Source: AP-15 sp963775875 (GTDB lineage: Bacteria; Pseudomonadota; Alphaproteobacteria; ATCC43930; CGMCC-115725). From it: 64,000 nt of DNA. The stretch's first letter is position 1; every line of letters begins with the position of its first letter. The notes beneath the pieces are model-generated. The model was given only the letters and a program-made list of their open reading frames with translations, made no database searches and was not told the origin of the DNA. A program made the translations under genes and the position numbers. Shown here one piece after another: positions 34,634 through 42,858 of this stretch. The DNA lies in contig CAVZKP010000016.1 in assembly GCA_963775875.1 (NCBI GenBank), forward strand, positions 124,001 through 188,000, in the 5' to 3' direction.

Positions 34634-34900
34634 ATGATCAGCAGCAGACCAGCGCAAATTTTCCCTGAGCGTGGCCGCGACCGCGGCGGCGAGGCGGCGG
34701 TTGCCGAATTCATCCGAACGAGGGGCATCACCCGCTGTCCGACGGCGTGCGTGCTGCCGACGCAGGGCTTGGTGGCGGCGTCCGACCGCGCCGCGCTCGA
34801 AGAATACGCGGCCGGGCGCGAGCGGGTGCGCCGGGCGCGGGCCGCCGCGCGCCTGAACTCGTTCTTTCCGGTGGCTTTTGCCCGGACCGCGAACGAATAG
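34634..34900 (+). CDS. Small conserved protein, unknown
   Basis: 88 residues. AAVAEFIRTRGITRCPTACVLPTQGLVAASDRAALEEYA looks like a conserved core (two cysteines in RCPTACV), followed by an arginine-rich helix RERVRRARAAARL. I recall similar short proteins in other alphaproteobacteria, without a function; this is memory, not a search. ATG 34634; no strong Shine-Dalgarno. The basic tail and small size would suit nucleic-acid or ribosome binding. Confidence 0.6.
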   Translation: MISSRPAQIFPERGRDRGGEAAVAEFIRTRGITRCPTACVLPTQGLVAASDRAALEEYAAGRERVRRARAAARLNSFFPVAFARTANE

Positions 34901-35068
34901 AGCATGATCCTGTCGGATCGAAGCGGGGGGTTCCCGGACAGGGCCCGGCGCGGCCGTCGGGCTCGAGCCACGGCGCCGCCGAAAAATATCGCGGAGTCCG
35001 GCCAAAGCGGCCGTTGCCGAGGGGGCGATCGAAAATGCTAGAATCCCGGCGGCGGCGTGAGGCTCGCG

Positions 35069-35929
35069 ATGAAATCGCCGGAACCGATGGTGGATCGCAG
35101 CGCCCGCGAAGCGGAGCCCGCGGCTGATGCGGCCGCCGCCGCGGTCGCGGCCGATTTGTTGCCGGTGCGCGCCCTGCTGCTCGGCGAGCGGCTCGATACC
35201 AGAGCACTGGAGCGCAACGCGCCGCGCGGCGCCGCGCCGCTGACCCTCGACCTCCCCGGCGATGGCGTCGCCGTGCTGTTTCGCTATGGGGCGATCGTGC
35301 TGTTTGGCCCGCCGAGCCCGGCGATGGCGGATTTCCTCGCCGCGCTGACGCCGCAGATCGCCGGCGCCTTCCCGGTCCCTGAGCAGGACGAGGCGCGATT
35401 GCTGATCCGCCCCGACAGCGACCAGCATGTCGACGCTTCCAGCAATATCATCCTGCGCGACCGGTCGACCGAAAGGCTGCAGCTGGTCGCCGATATTCTC
35501 GCCAAGAACCTGATCCTGTCGCATTACGAGACGCGGATCGCCGACATTTTCGACCGCATCGAGCCGCTGGCCGCGGCGTTGCGCGAGAAAGGCCGCGCCG
35601 GGGCGAGCGGCAAGATGCTGCTGCGCCATATCGGCGAGGTGCTGCTGATGCAGCAGAAGATGGTCGGCCGGGTCGAGACCGCCGAGACCCCCGAGCTGCT
35701 ATGGGAGCACCCGGAGCTCGAGCGTCTCTATATGCGCCTCGCCGACGAATACGAGCTGCGCGAACGCGACCGCGCCTTGGACCGCAAGCTCGACATCGTC
35801 TCGCGCACGGTCGAAACCCTGCTCGGCCTGGTGCAGACGCGCAGCAGCCTGCGGGTCGAATGGTACATCGTGCTGCTGATCGTCGCCGAGCTGCTGCTCA
35901 GCATCTACCCGCTGCTGCTGCGCCGCTGA
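35069..35929 (+). CDS. RMD1/DUF155 family membrane protein
   Basis: 286 residues. VAVLFRYGAIVLFGP, IAGAFPVPEQDEARLLIRPDSD, ILRDRSTERLQLVADILAKNLILSHYETRIADIFDRI, WEHPELERLYMRLADEYELRERDRALDRKLDIVSRTVETLLGLVQTRSSLRVEWYI and a single C-terminal membrane helix match the RMD1 (required for meiotic nuclear division)/DUF155 family. Yeast and human members organise mitochondrial translation at the inner membrane; bacterial function is unknown. ATG 35069 is preferred; a GTG four codons earlier is possible. Confidence 0.88.
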   Translation: MKSPEPMVDRSAREAEPAADAAAAAVAADLLPVRALLLGERLDTRALERNAPRGAAPLTLDLPGDGVAVLFRYGAIVLFGPPSPAMADFLAALTPQIAGAFPVPEQDEARLLIRPDSDQHVDASSNIILRDRSTERLQLVADILAKNLILSHYETRIADIFDRIEPLAAALREKGRAGASGKMLLRHIGEVLLMQQKMVGRVETAETPELLWEHPELERLYMRLADEYELRERDRALDRKLDIVSRTVETLLGLVQTRSSLRVEWYIVLLIVAELLLSIYPLLLRR

Positions 35930-35952
35930 GCGGCGAACCGGCAAACCGGGCG

Positions 35953-36099
35953 TCAGCCGACCAGGAACGACACCGGGATCATCACCGCGGCCGCCTTCAG
36001 CGGCCAGACCCAGCCTTCGACATAAACCAGCCCGAGCAGGGCCACGGCGCAGGCGATCAGCAGGGCGTTCCGCGGTGGAATTTCGATTCGGTTACGCAT
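35953..36099 (-). CDS. Small two-helix membrane protein
   Basis: 48 residues: MRNRIEIPPRN, a helix ALLIACAVALLGLVYVEGW, then PLKAAAVMIPVSFLVG. Basic N-terminus then two hydrophobic stretches, so an inner-membrane protein. An in-frame ATG 15 bases upstream (36114) would add MVVSR. Convergent with the RMD1-like gene. No family recognised; support is composition and codon use only. Confidence 0.5.
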   Translation of the reverse strand: MRNRIEIPPRNALLIACAVALLGLVYVEGWVWPLKAAAVMIPVSFLVG

Positions 36100-36195
36100 T
36101 CGTGAAACTACCATCAAGCCTCCGGCGCTTCCAGGTCGCGATCGCCGGCATCGCTCCGACGGTGTCGCAGGTCGCGCCGCAGACCCGGCTGCGGC

Positions 36196-36939
36196 TCAGC
36201 CGCCGACCCAGCCGAGATAGTCCTTGGTCAGCGCCGCGACCGCCATGTCGTAGAGGCGTTTTCCGGCTTCGGGCGTGGCCAGCGCCGAGTTGGAGCCGAT
36301 GCGGCCGTCGGGAAAGTTGCGGCGATAATCGGCGGCGTCGGAAAAATCGCCGCGCGGGGCGATGACCGGGTCGAGCGGCGCCGATTTGATCGCCTCGGGA
36401 TAGGCGAATTGGGTGACCGCCACCTCGCTCGGCGTCGCATGGCTGCCCTCGGCATCGCCGTACAGTTCGCGGGCCAGCTGGCCGACGCCTTGACCCTGCC
36501 ACCAGTTTCGCAGCCGGCATTTGACCGGTGCGACGCCCCCGGCCGGCGCCAGGCTGCGGGTCGCGTAGATCTCGGAAAAGGCGGCGGCGACGGTGGCGAT
36601 GTTGCCGCCATGCCCGTTGATGAAATAGAAGCGCTCGAAGCCGTGCCCGGCCAGCGATTCGACCATGTCGCGCAATACCGCGATCAGGGTGCTCGGCCGC
36701 AGGGTGATCGAGCCGGGAAAGCCCAGATGGTGCTGCGCCATGCCGACCCCGATGGTCGGCCCGACCAATGCCGGGGCGGCCTCGCCGACGCCGCGGGCGA
36801 TAATCTCGGCGCAGATCGCGTCGGTGCCGATCACCCCGACCGGCCCATGCTGCTCGGTCGAGCCGATCGGCAGGATGATGCCGCGGCTCGACTGAAGATA
36901 GGCCTCGATTTCGGGCCAGGTCTGCAAATGCAGCTGCAT
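36196..36939 (-). CDS. Creatininase family amidohydrolase
   Basis: 247 residues. ILPIGSTEQHGPVGVIGTDA holds the metal ligands E and H and the D that follows; GMAQHHLGFPGSITLRPSTL and YFINGHGGNIATV (second histidine cluster) and ELYGDAEGSHATPSEVA complete the creatininase/MftE fold. Members hydrolyse cyclic amides or process peptides; there is no mycofactocin gene nearby. GGAGGAGGTAAAGC immediately precedes the ATG at 36939, so the start is firm. Confidence 0.92.
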   Translation of the reverse strand: MQLHLQTWPEIEAYLQSSRGIILPIGSTEQHGPVGVIGTDAICAEIIARGVGEAAPALVGPTIGVGMAQHHLGFPGSITLRPSTLIAVLRDMVESLAGHGFERFYFINGHGGNIATVAAAFSEIYATRSLAPAGGVAPVKCRLRNWWQGQGVGQLARELYGDAEGSHATPSEVAVTQFAYPEAIKSAPLDPVIAPRGDFSDAADYRRNFPDGRIGSNSALATPEAGKRLYDMAVAALTKDYLGWVGG

Positions 36940-36970
36940 CGCTTTACCTCCTCCCAACGGGTTTCTCACT

Positions 36971-37072
36971 CCGTCTTGGCCGGGCTCGACCCGGCCGATC
37001 CACACCTGCCTTCGGGCTCGGCACCCCGCCCGGTGGCCAGAGACGGGGATGCCCGGAACAAGTCCGGGCAGG
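36971..37072. repeat. Mosaic intergenic palindrome cluster, copy 2
   Basis: GGCCGGGCTCGACCCGGCC and CCCGGAACAAGTCCGGGC hairpins with GATCCACACCTGC between them. Same family as the elements at 28694 and 60510. Lies between creatininase and trmJ, both on the minus strand. Confidence 0.75.
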
Positions 37073-37102
37073 GAGGAGCGATAAGACCGTCTCGACTGCA
37101 GC

Positions 37103-37885
37103 CTAGCCCGACCCGGTCGTGCCGCCGCGCTCGCGCGGGCCGGCAAAGGCGGTGACGACGCCGTGCAGGGTGCGCAACTCCTGCTCGGTGCAATGCGCCC
37201 GCTGGAACAGGCTGCGCAGGTTGCGCACCATGCTCGGGCGGCTCTCCGGGTTGCGCAGAAAGCCGTTCTTCACCAGTTCCTCTTCGAGATGGGCGAAGAA
37301 ATTCAGCAATTCGTCCTTGGTTGCCGGCCGGCTCAAACCGGTATGAAAGATCTCCGCCGGCGCCTCGGCGGCGGCGGTGAACCATTCGTAGCCGACGATC
37401 ATCACCGCCTGGGCCAGGTTCAACGACGAAAAGCCGGGGTTGAGCGGCACCGTCAGCACCGTGTCGGCCAGGGTCAGATCGTCGTTCAACAGCCCGGTGC
37501 GCTCCGGCCCGAACAAGACGCCGCAGGCTTGGTCGGCGGCGATCTTGCCGCGCATCTCGCCCGCCGCCTGCCGCGGCGTCACCTCGCGCCGGACCATGCC
37601 GCGGTCGCGCGCGGTCGCGGCATAGACATGGACCAAATCGGCGATGGCCGCCGCGATCGACGGGTAGAGCCGGGCCTTGTCGAGCACCGCATCGGCGCCG
37701 CTCGCCGCGGCGACCGCCCGCGCCGACGGCCAGCCGTCGCGCGGCCGCACCAGCCGCAGATCGTCGAGCGCGCAGTTCATCATCGCCCGCGCCGCGGTGC
37801 CGATATTCTCGCCGAGCTGCGGCTCGACCAGGATGATCGCCGGCCCGCCCGCCGCTATCTGACGACTGTGGTCGGTCCCGGCCAT
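37103..37885 (-). CDS. trmJ: tRNA (cytidine/uridine-2'-O-)-methyltransferase TrmJ
   Basis: 260 residues. SPOUT/SpoU blocks: PAIILVEPQLGENIGTAARAMMNCALDDLRLVRPRDGWP (motif 1 with the N-x-G-x-x-A-R core), GVLFGPERTGLLNDDL (motif 2) and VPLNPGFSSLNLAQAVMIVGYE (motif 3, knot and AdoMet site). TrmJ methylates the ribose at tRNA position 32. The C-terminal extension LLNFFAHLEEELVKNGFLRNPE is the TrmJ dimer helix. ATG 37885; repeats begin about 20 bases upstream, so the promoter must lie in or beyond them. Confidence 0.93.
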   Translation of the reverse strand: MAGTDHSRQIAAGGPAIILVEPQLGENIGTAARAMMNCALDDLRLVRPRDGWPSARAVAAASGADAVLDKARLYPSIAAAIADLVHVYAATARDRGMVRREVTPRQAAGEMRGKIAADQACGVLFGPERTGLLNDDLTLADTVLTVPLNPGFSSLNLAQAVMIVGYEWFTAAAEAPAEIFHTGLSRPATKDELLNFFAHLEEELVKNGFLRNPESRPSMVRNLRSLFQRAHCTEQELRTLHGVVTAFAGPRERGGTTGSG

Positions 37886-37903
37886 GGCTACAGCCGCGCG
37901 GAG

Positions 37904-38040
37904 CTCCCCTCTCCGCCCTCCAGGGGGGAGAGGGAGGGGCCTGTCGCGGAGCGATGGGAGGGTGAGGTGGGCGCCGGCAACCGCTCTGGAATCCCCCACC
38001 TCACCCCGGCCCTCTCCGCCCCCAAGGGCGGAGAGGGAGT
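37904..38040. repeat. Double palindromic repeat upstream of trmJ
   Basis: Two hairpins: CCCCTCTCCGCCCTCCAGGG with the facing GGGGGAGAGGG, and CCCTCTCCGCCCCCAAGGGC with GGAGAGGG, joined by GGTGAGGTGGGC and its complement CCCACCTCACC. The two units are inverted, like a paired repetitive element. Family of 9418 and 30883. Lies between the cysS end and trmJ. Confidence 0.75.
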
Positions 38041-38051
38041 GATCGGCCGCG

Positions 38052-39499
38052 TCACGCTCGCCGCCACTCGGTCGTGCCGTCCGGCTTGTCTTCGAGGACG
38101 ATGCCCTCGGCAGCCAGCTCAGCGCGAATGCGGTCGGCGTCGGCGAAACCGGCGCTCTTTGCGAGCCTGCGCCTCGCGCGGCAATCCGCCTTCGATCGAT
38201 GCGCTCGGTGGATAGCCGGATCATCCGAGCGACGCGTGCCCGTTGTGCGCGCGGCTGAAGCTACGCTTTCAGCGATGTACTTTCTTGCAGACGAGCAGTC
38301 TGAGAAGCAGTCGGGCGTATCAACAGCTCATCAGTCCGCGCAACGAAGTTCCGTCTGTCAGCCGGCGCGCTCGATCATCATCCGTGAACGATTGATGACG
38401 CGCGGCAAGGTCGTGCAAGATGCGCGATTGCCGACGGTGTATTCAGATCATCTTCTAGGGCGCTGCGAGCACGTCTTCGGTGTCGCATTGCGCATCTGGT
38501 GGCATCGACGCGACGGCGATCAGCGCGCGATAGAAGCGATCGAGGCGTCTGCCGCGCCTGCTGCAACCGCTCCTCGGTCCAATCGAGCGGGTCGCGGTAA
38601 TGGGTCGACAACAGAGCCAATCGGATCACCTCGCCCGGCCAATCGGCGAGCGCGTCGCGGACGGTGACGAAATTGCCTTCGGACTTGGCCATCTTGGCGC
38701 CGCCGACGGTCAGCATGCCGTTATGCAGCCAATACCGCGCGAACGGGTGGCCGTCATGGGCGCAGACACTCTGGGCGATCTCGTTCTCGTGATGCGGAAA
38801 GATCAGGTCGAGGCCGCCGCCATGGATGTCGAAGCTCTCGCCGAGCGTGTCCTCGCTCATCGCCGAGCATTCGATATGCCAGCCCGGCCGGCCGCGGCCC
38901 CACGGGCTGTCCCAGCCCGGCTGATCGGGGCTCGACGGCTTCCATAAGACGAAGTCGCCCGGATCCTCCTTGTAGGGCGCGACCTCGACCCGCGCGCCGG
39001 CGATCAGATCGGCGCGGCTGCGCCGCGACAGCCTCCCATACTCGGCATAGGAGGCGACCCGGAACAGCGCATGGCCCTCGGCCGCATAGGCGTGGCCCGA
39101 GCCGATCAGCCGCTCGATCATCGCGATCATCTGCGGGATGTATTCGGTCGCGCGCGGCTCGATATCGGGCGGCAGGTTACCCAGCGCCGCCATATCCTCG
39201 TGAAAGATCGCGGTGGTGCGCCGGGTCAGCGCGTCGATCGCCTCGCCATTGTCGCGGGCGGCGGCGATGATCTTGTCCTCGACATCGGTGATATTGCGCA
39301 CATAGCGCACATGGTCTTTGCCGTAGGTGTGGCGCAGCACCCGGTAGAGCAGGTCGAACGCCACCACCGCGCGGGCATTGCCGATATGGGCAAAGTCGTA
39401 GACCGTCGGCCCGCACACATACATCCGCACATTCTGCGGATCGAGCGGTTCGAACGCCTCCTTGCGGCGCGTCAGCGTATTATAGAGAGTGAGCGACAT
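38052..39499 (-). pseudogene. cysS: Cysteinyl-tRNA synthetase, 3' third scrambled
   Basis: ATG 39499 (MSLTLYNTLTRRKEAFEPLD). The catalytic part is intact to about residue 310: CGPTVYDFAHIGNARAVVAFD (HIGH), the zinc-site HIECSAMSEDTLG and FPHHENEIAQ, and KMAKSEG (KMSKS). From about 38590 downward the frame changes repeatedly: LDRFYRALIAVAS, EDDLNTPSAIAHL, HDLAAR, IDRRRIAAR and DADRIRAELAAEGIVLEDKP lie in different frames with stops between. The C-terminus ends normally with TTEWRRA and a stop at 38052. At least five frame changes plus substitutions. cysS is essential, so either this segment is poorly sequenced or an intact copy exists elsewhere. Confidence 0.88.
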
Positions 39500-39567
39500 G
39501 ACAACGGCGTAGCAGATTGGGCCCCGCCGGTCCATGCGATCGCACGCAGCGCGCCGAGGAGGAAGCG

Positions 39568-40773
39568 ATGAAGTTCGGCATCTTCTATGAGCTGCAATTG
39601 CCGCGCCCGTGGGAGCCGGGCGGCGAGTTGCGGCTCTATCACAACGCGCTCGACCAGCTCGAACTGGCCGACCGGCTCGGCTACGACTATGCCTGGGAGG
39701 TCGAGCACCACTTTCTCGAAGAGTATTCGCATTCGCCCGCCCCCGAGGTGTTTCTCGGTGCCGCGAGCCAGCGCACCAAACAGATCCGCCTCGCCCACGG
39801 CATCATGCAATTGACCACCAGCCACCCGGCGCGGGTCGCCGAGCGGATCGCGGCGCTCGACCTGGTCAGCCGCGGCCGGGTCGATTTCGGCATGGGCGAG
39901 AGTGCGAGCAGCACCGAACTCGAACCGTTCGGTCGCGCCTTTGAGGAAAAGCGCGCGGTCTGGGAAGACGCGGTGCGGGCGATCATCCCGATGTTCCGGG
40001 ATGGCGGCTGCGAATATCACGGCCCCTATTTCGATTTCCCGCTGCGCAACGTCGTGCCCAAGCCGGTGCAAAAGCCGCACCCGCCACTGTGGTGCGCCTG
40101 CTCGCAACTGGAGACGATCGAGATGGCCGGGCGCCGCGGGTTGGGCGCGCTCGCCTTCCAGTTCTTGAGCGCCGAGGCGGCGCATGCCTGGGTGCACGCC
40201 TATTACAACGCCTTCACCAAGCGCCAGGAAAAGCTCGCCGACTACGTGACCAACCCGAATTTGGCGCTGACCAGCTATTTCATGTGCGCCGAGACCGACG
40301 AGGAGGCGCGGCGGCGCGCCGACGGCATCCCGTTCTTCCAGTTCGCCTTGCGCTTTTACGGGCTGAGCCCGACCCGCGAGCGGCCCAAGCCGGGCGAGGT
40401 CAATCTGTGGGACGAATACGAAAAGTGGAAGCGCGCCAATCCCGAGGGGTTGCAGCGCGCGCTGTCGGGCGGGCTGATCGGCTCGCCCGAGACGATCCGG
40501 CGCAAATTGCGACGGTTCGAGACCTCGCATATCGACCAGGTGCTGTTCCTGAACCAGGCCGGCAAGAACACCCACGAGCACATCTGCGAGAGCCTCGAAC
40601 TGTTCGCCCGCGAGGTGATGCCCGAATTCCACGCCCATGAACCGCAGCAGCAGGCCTGGAAGCAGCAGGTGCTGAACCGCGAGATCGAACTCGAGGAGAT
40701 CGACACCGCCCCCTACCGCGACCGCTACGGCCCCAATTCGGTGCAAGTCACCCGCGCCCAGGCGGCGGAATAA
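39568..40773 (+). CDS. LLM-class (luciferase-like) flavin-dependent oxidoreductase
   Basis: 401 residues. MKFGIFYELQLPRPW, YDYAWEVEHHFLEEYSHSPAPEVFLGA, IRLAHGIMQLTTSHPARVAERIAALD and GRVDFGMGESASSTELEPFG are bacterial-luciferase alkanal-monooxygenase blocks. LIGSPETIRRKLRRFE near the C-terminus is the usual closing helix. Uses reduced FMN or F420 and O2 or a C-H donor; the substrate is unknown. GAGGAGGAAGCG gives a firm start. The VOC protein follows 10 bases later, and a second LLM gene follows that. Confidence 0.92.
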   Translation: MKFGIFYELQLPRPWEPGGELRLYHNALDQLELADRLGYDYAWEVEHHFLEEYSHSPAPEVFLGAASQRTKQIRLAHGIMQLTTSHPARVAERIAALDLVSRGRVDFGMGESASSTELEPFGRAFEEKRAVWEDAVRAIIPMFRDGGCEYHGPYFDFPLRNVVPKPVQKPHPPLWCACSQLETIEMAGRRGLGALAFQFLSAEAAHAWVHAYYNAFTKRQEKLADYVTNPNLALTSYFMCAETDEEARRRADGIPFFQFALRFYGLSPTRERPKPGEVNLWDEYEKWKRANPEGLQRALSGGLIGSPETIRRKLRRFETSHIDQVLFLNQAGKNTHEHICESLELFAREVMPEFHAHEPQQQAWKQQVLNREIELEEIDTAPYRDRYGPNSVQVTRAQAAE

Positions 40774-40783
40774 GGAGACGCCG

Positions 40784-41182
40784 ATGTTCAAACGCATCGA
40801 CCATGTCGAGATCGTCACCGATCGACCGGAAGAGACGGAGGCGTTCTATATCGAGGTGCTTGGGTTCAAGGTGAGAATGCGCGACAGGATTGAGCGCTCC
40901 GGTCTCGGCGTGCCGATCGACCTTGTCTATCTCGACCTCGGCGGCACTACCGTCGAGCTTATCACGTATCAGGGAGCGGCGGTCGATCCAGCGCCGCAAA
41001 GCGAGCATCTCGGGTATCGCATGATCGCACTCGAGGTCGATGACATGCAGCAAGCGACCGACTATCTGGCAACCAAGGGGATCGAGATCGTATGGGGCCC
41101 ACGCGTCCGCGAGACCTACGCTCGCGCCGAGATCTGCGATCCCAACGGCTACCATATCGAGCTCAGACAATGGTTCCGTTGA
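40784..41182 (+). CDS. VOC family (glyoxalase-like) protein
   Basis: 132 residues, one beta-alpha-beta-beta-beta pair of units. IDHVEIVTDRPEETEAFYIEVLGFKVRM starts with the first metal ligand histidine (DHVEI), VYLDLGGTTVELITYQG has the glutamate, and RAEICDPNGYHIELRQWF carries the second pair. A metal-dependent lyase, epimerase or dioxygenase of unknown substrate. Lower G+C than the LLM genes around it. Confidence 0.88.
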   Translation: MFKRIDHVEIVTDRPEETEAFYIEVLGFKVRMRDRIERSGLGVPIDLVYLDLGGTTVELITYQGAAVDPAPQSEHLGYRMIALEVDDMQQATDYLATKGIEIVWGPRVRETYARAEICDPNGYHIELRQWFR

Positions 41183-41216
41183 CCGGATAGCCAGCCAACA
41201 GCGACCGAGGCCCAGG

Positions 41217-42129
41217 ATGCCCGAACCACTCCCCGCGATCAGCCTGGTTGCCGTGCCGGGGGGACGGCGGCGGACGCTCGAGATTGCCCGCGACATCGAG
41301 CGGCGCGGCTTTGCCGGCATCTATATGCCGAGCCGCTGGAGCAACATGGCGCAATGCACCGGGCTGGCATTGGCGACCGAGCGGATCCGGTTCGGCACCG
41401 CGATCGCGCCGATCTATGCCGCAGACGGCCGAAGAATTCGCGATGAGTGCGGCCTATATCCACGAGGTCTCGGGCGGGCGCTTTCGCTTTGGCATCGGCG
41501 TCGCGCACGGGCCGACGCATCAGCGGCTCGGCATCACCGTCGGCAAGCCGCTGGCCGATACCCGCGCCTTTGTCGACAAGCTCCGATCCTACGAGGGGAT
41601 CGGCGCGCTGCCGCCGATCGTGCTCGCCGCGTTGCGCAAGCGCATGGTGGCGCTGGCCGCCGAGATCGCCGAGGGCGTGCTGTTCGCCAATGCCAGCCTG
41701 TCGCACATGGCGCAGTCGCTCGCCGTCATCCCCGCAGCCAAGCGGGCCGATCCCGATTTCCTGGTCGGCAACATGCTGCCGGTATGCATTGCCGACGACG
41801 AAGCCGCGGCGATCGCACTGCTGCGTCACCGGCTCGTCCGCTACGCTTCGTTGCCGAACTACCGCAATTATTGGAAGGAGGCGGGCTACGTCGACGAGAT
41901 GAATGCGATCGAAACCGCCTTCGCCGAGAACCGCCGCGACGATATTCCGAAATACCTGACCGACCGCTGGATCGCCGACAACACCCTGTGCGGCTCGCCG
42001 ATGAAGGTGCGCGACGGCGTCGCCGCCTGGTACGAAGCCGGCGTCAACACCCCGGTGCTGGTCCCCAATTCGGTCAACGGCAACCAGCTCGTCGCGCTGC
42101 AGGAGATTTTGTCGGCGTTTTCCGATTGA
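41217..42129 (+). pseudogene. LLM-class oxidoreductase with one frameshift
   Basis: MPEPLPAISLVAVPGGRRRTLEIARDIERRGFAGIYMPSRWSNMAQ up to FGTAIAPIYAA is in one frame; EEFAMSAAYIHEVSGGRFRFGIGVAHGP onwards is in the +1 frame and runs to the stop at 42129. Removing A41423 gives IYAATAEEFAMS and a normal 303-residue LLM enzyme (TIGR-type F420-linked subgroup). All family blocks, including VRDGVAAWYEAGVNTPVLVP at the end, are present. Probably a sequencing insertion rather than decay. Confidence 0.85.
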
Positions 42130-42141
42130 TGCTCCCGCAAC

Positions 42142-42552
42142 TCAACCGGACAGCGTCCAATTTTCGATGGCTAGCCCCCGCACCCGCTCGAATTCGCGCG
42201 TGTTGTTGGTGACCAATATCAGACCGAGACAGCGGGCATGCGCGGCGATGAACAAATCGTTTGCGCCGATCATTTCGCCCCGGATTTTCAGATCGGCCCG
42301 AATCTCGGCATAGTGCAGCGCCGCTTCACCAGGGAGATCGAGCACTGCCGCGTGCCGCAGAAAGGCATCGACCGCGACGCTGTCCTGATGCCGGCGTGGC
42401 GACAGCTCAACCCCGAGCAGCAGCTCCGATTTCGTGATGACGGAAATGCATACATCGTTGACCGGAACTGTCTGCAACCGCTTCAGTACCGCCTCGTTCG
42501 ATCGCTTCACAATGAACGAGCAAGTATCGGTGTCCAGCATGAAGCGTGGCAT
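42142..42552 (-). CDS. vapC: VapC toxin, PIN-domain ribonuclease
   Basis: 136 residues. MPRFMLDTDTCSFIVKRS has the first acidic residues of the PIN site, ISVITKSELLLGVE the second, and IGANDLFIAAHARCLGLILVTNNTREFERV the third and fourth. VapC toxins cut tRNA or rRNA and are held by VapB. The ATG overlaps the vapB stop (TGATG). A TTG one codon upstream is not needed. Confidence 0.92.
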   Translation of the reverse strand: MPRFMLDTDTCSFIVKRSNEAVLKRLQTVPVNDVCISVITKSELLLGVELSPRRHQDSVAVDAFLRHAAVLDLPGEAALHYAEIRADLKIRGEMIGANDLFIAAHARCLGLILVTNNTREFERVRGLAIENWTLSG

Positions 42553-42779
42553 CAAGCCTCGCGCTCTTGCACCGGCAGATCCTCCACACCTTCCAAAAAC
42601 TCGGCCGACGCCACTGGCCCGGCAGTAATGTACGACGACCAGCTCACCGGGCGCGGTGACAGGATAATTTCATCGCCCACTTTCCGGATGAACACCTCGG
42701 TTACGTCGAACTGAAACTCCTTTGGGAGCCGGACGGCTTGGCTGCGGTTGTTCATAAAAATTTTCGCCGTTCGTTGCAT
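42552..42779 (-). CDS. vapB: VapB antitoxin, AbrB/SpoVT type
   Basis: 75 residues. AKIFMNNRSQAVRLPKEFQFDVTEVFIRKVGDEIILSPRP is a swapped-hairpin AbrB DNA-binding domain; the acidic tail SAEFLEGVEDLPVQ wraps the toxin. GGAGCACGAACAG precedes the ATG. It autoregulates through the palindrome at 42808. Confidence 0.92.
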   Translation of the reverse strand: MQRTAKIFMNNRSQAVRLPKEFQFDVTEVFIRKVGDEIILSPRPVSWSSYITAGPVASAEFLEGVEDLPVQEREA

Positions 42780-42807
42780 CTGTTCGTGCTCCTAAATCCT
42801 TGCCTGG

Positions 42808-42825
42808 CATATACATAGGTATATG
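42808..42825. promoter_or_regulatory. vapBC operator
   Basis: Perfect inverted repeat CATATAC-ATAG-GTATATG, 29 bases upstream of the vapB ATG and overlapping the AT-rich region where the -10 element should lie. AbrB-type VapB dimers bind palindromes of this size, so it is the likely autorepression site. Confidence 0.7.
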
Positions 42826-42858
42826 GCGCCGCTCACAATATTTCAAGAAACGGTCGTT

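Noticed and set aside
32366..35629. A very long minus-strand open frame opposite MFS and hypothetical genes
   Set aside because: It mirrors real genes on the plus strand; no domain matches, and long antisense frames are common at this GC content.
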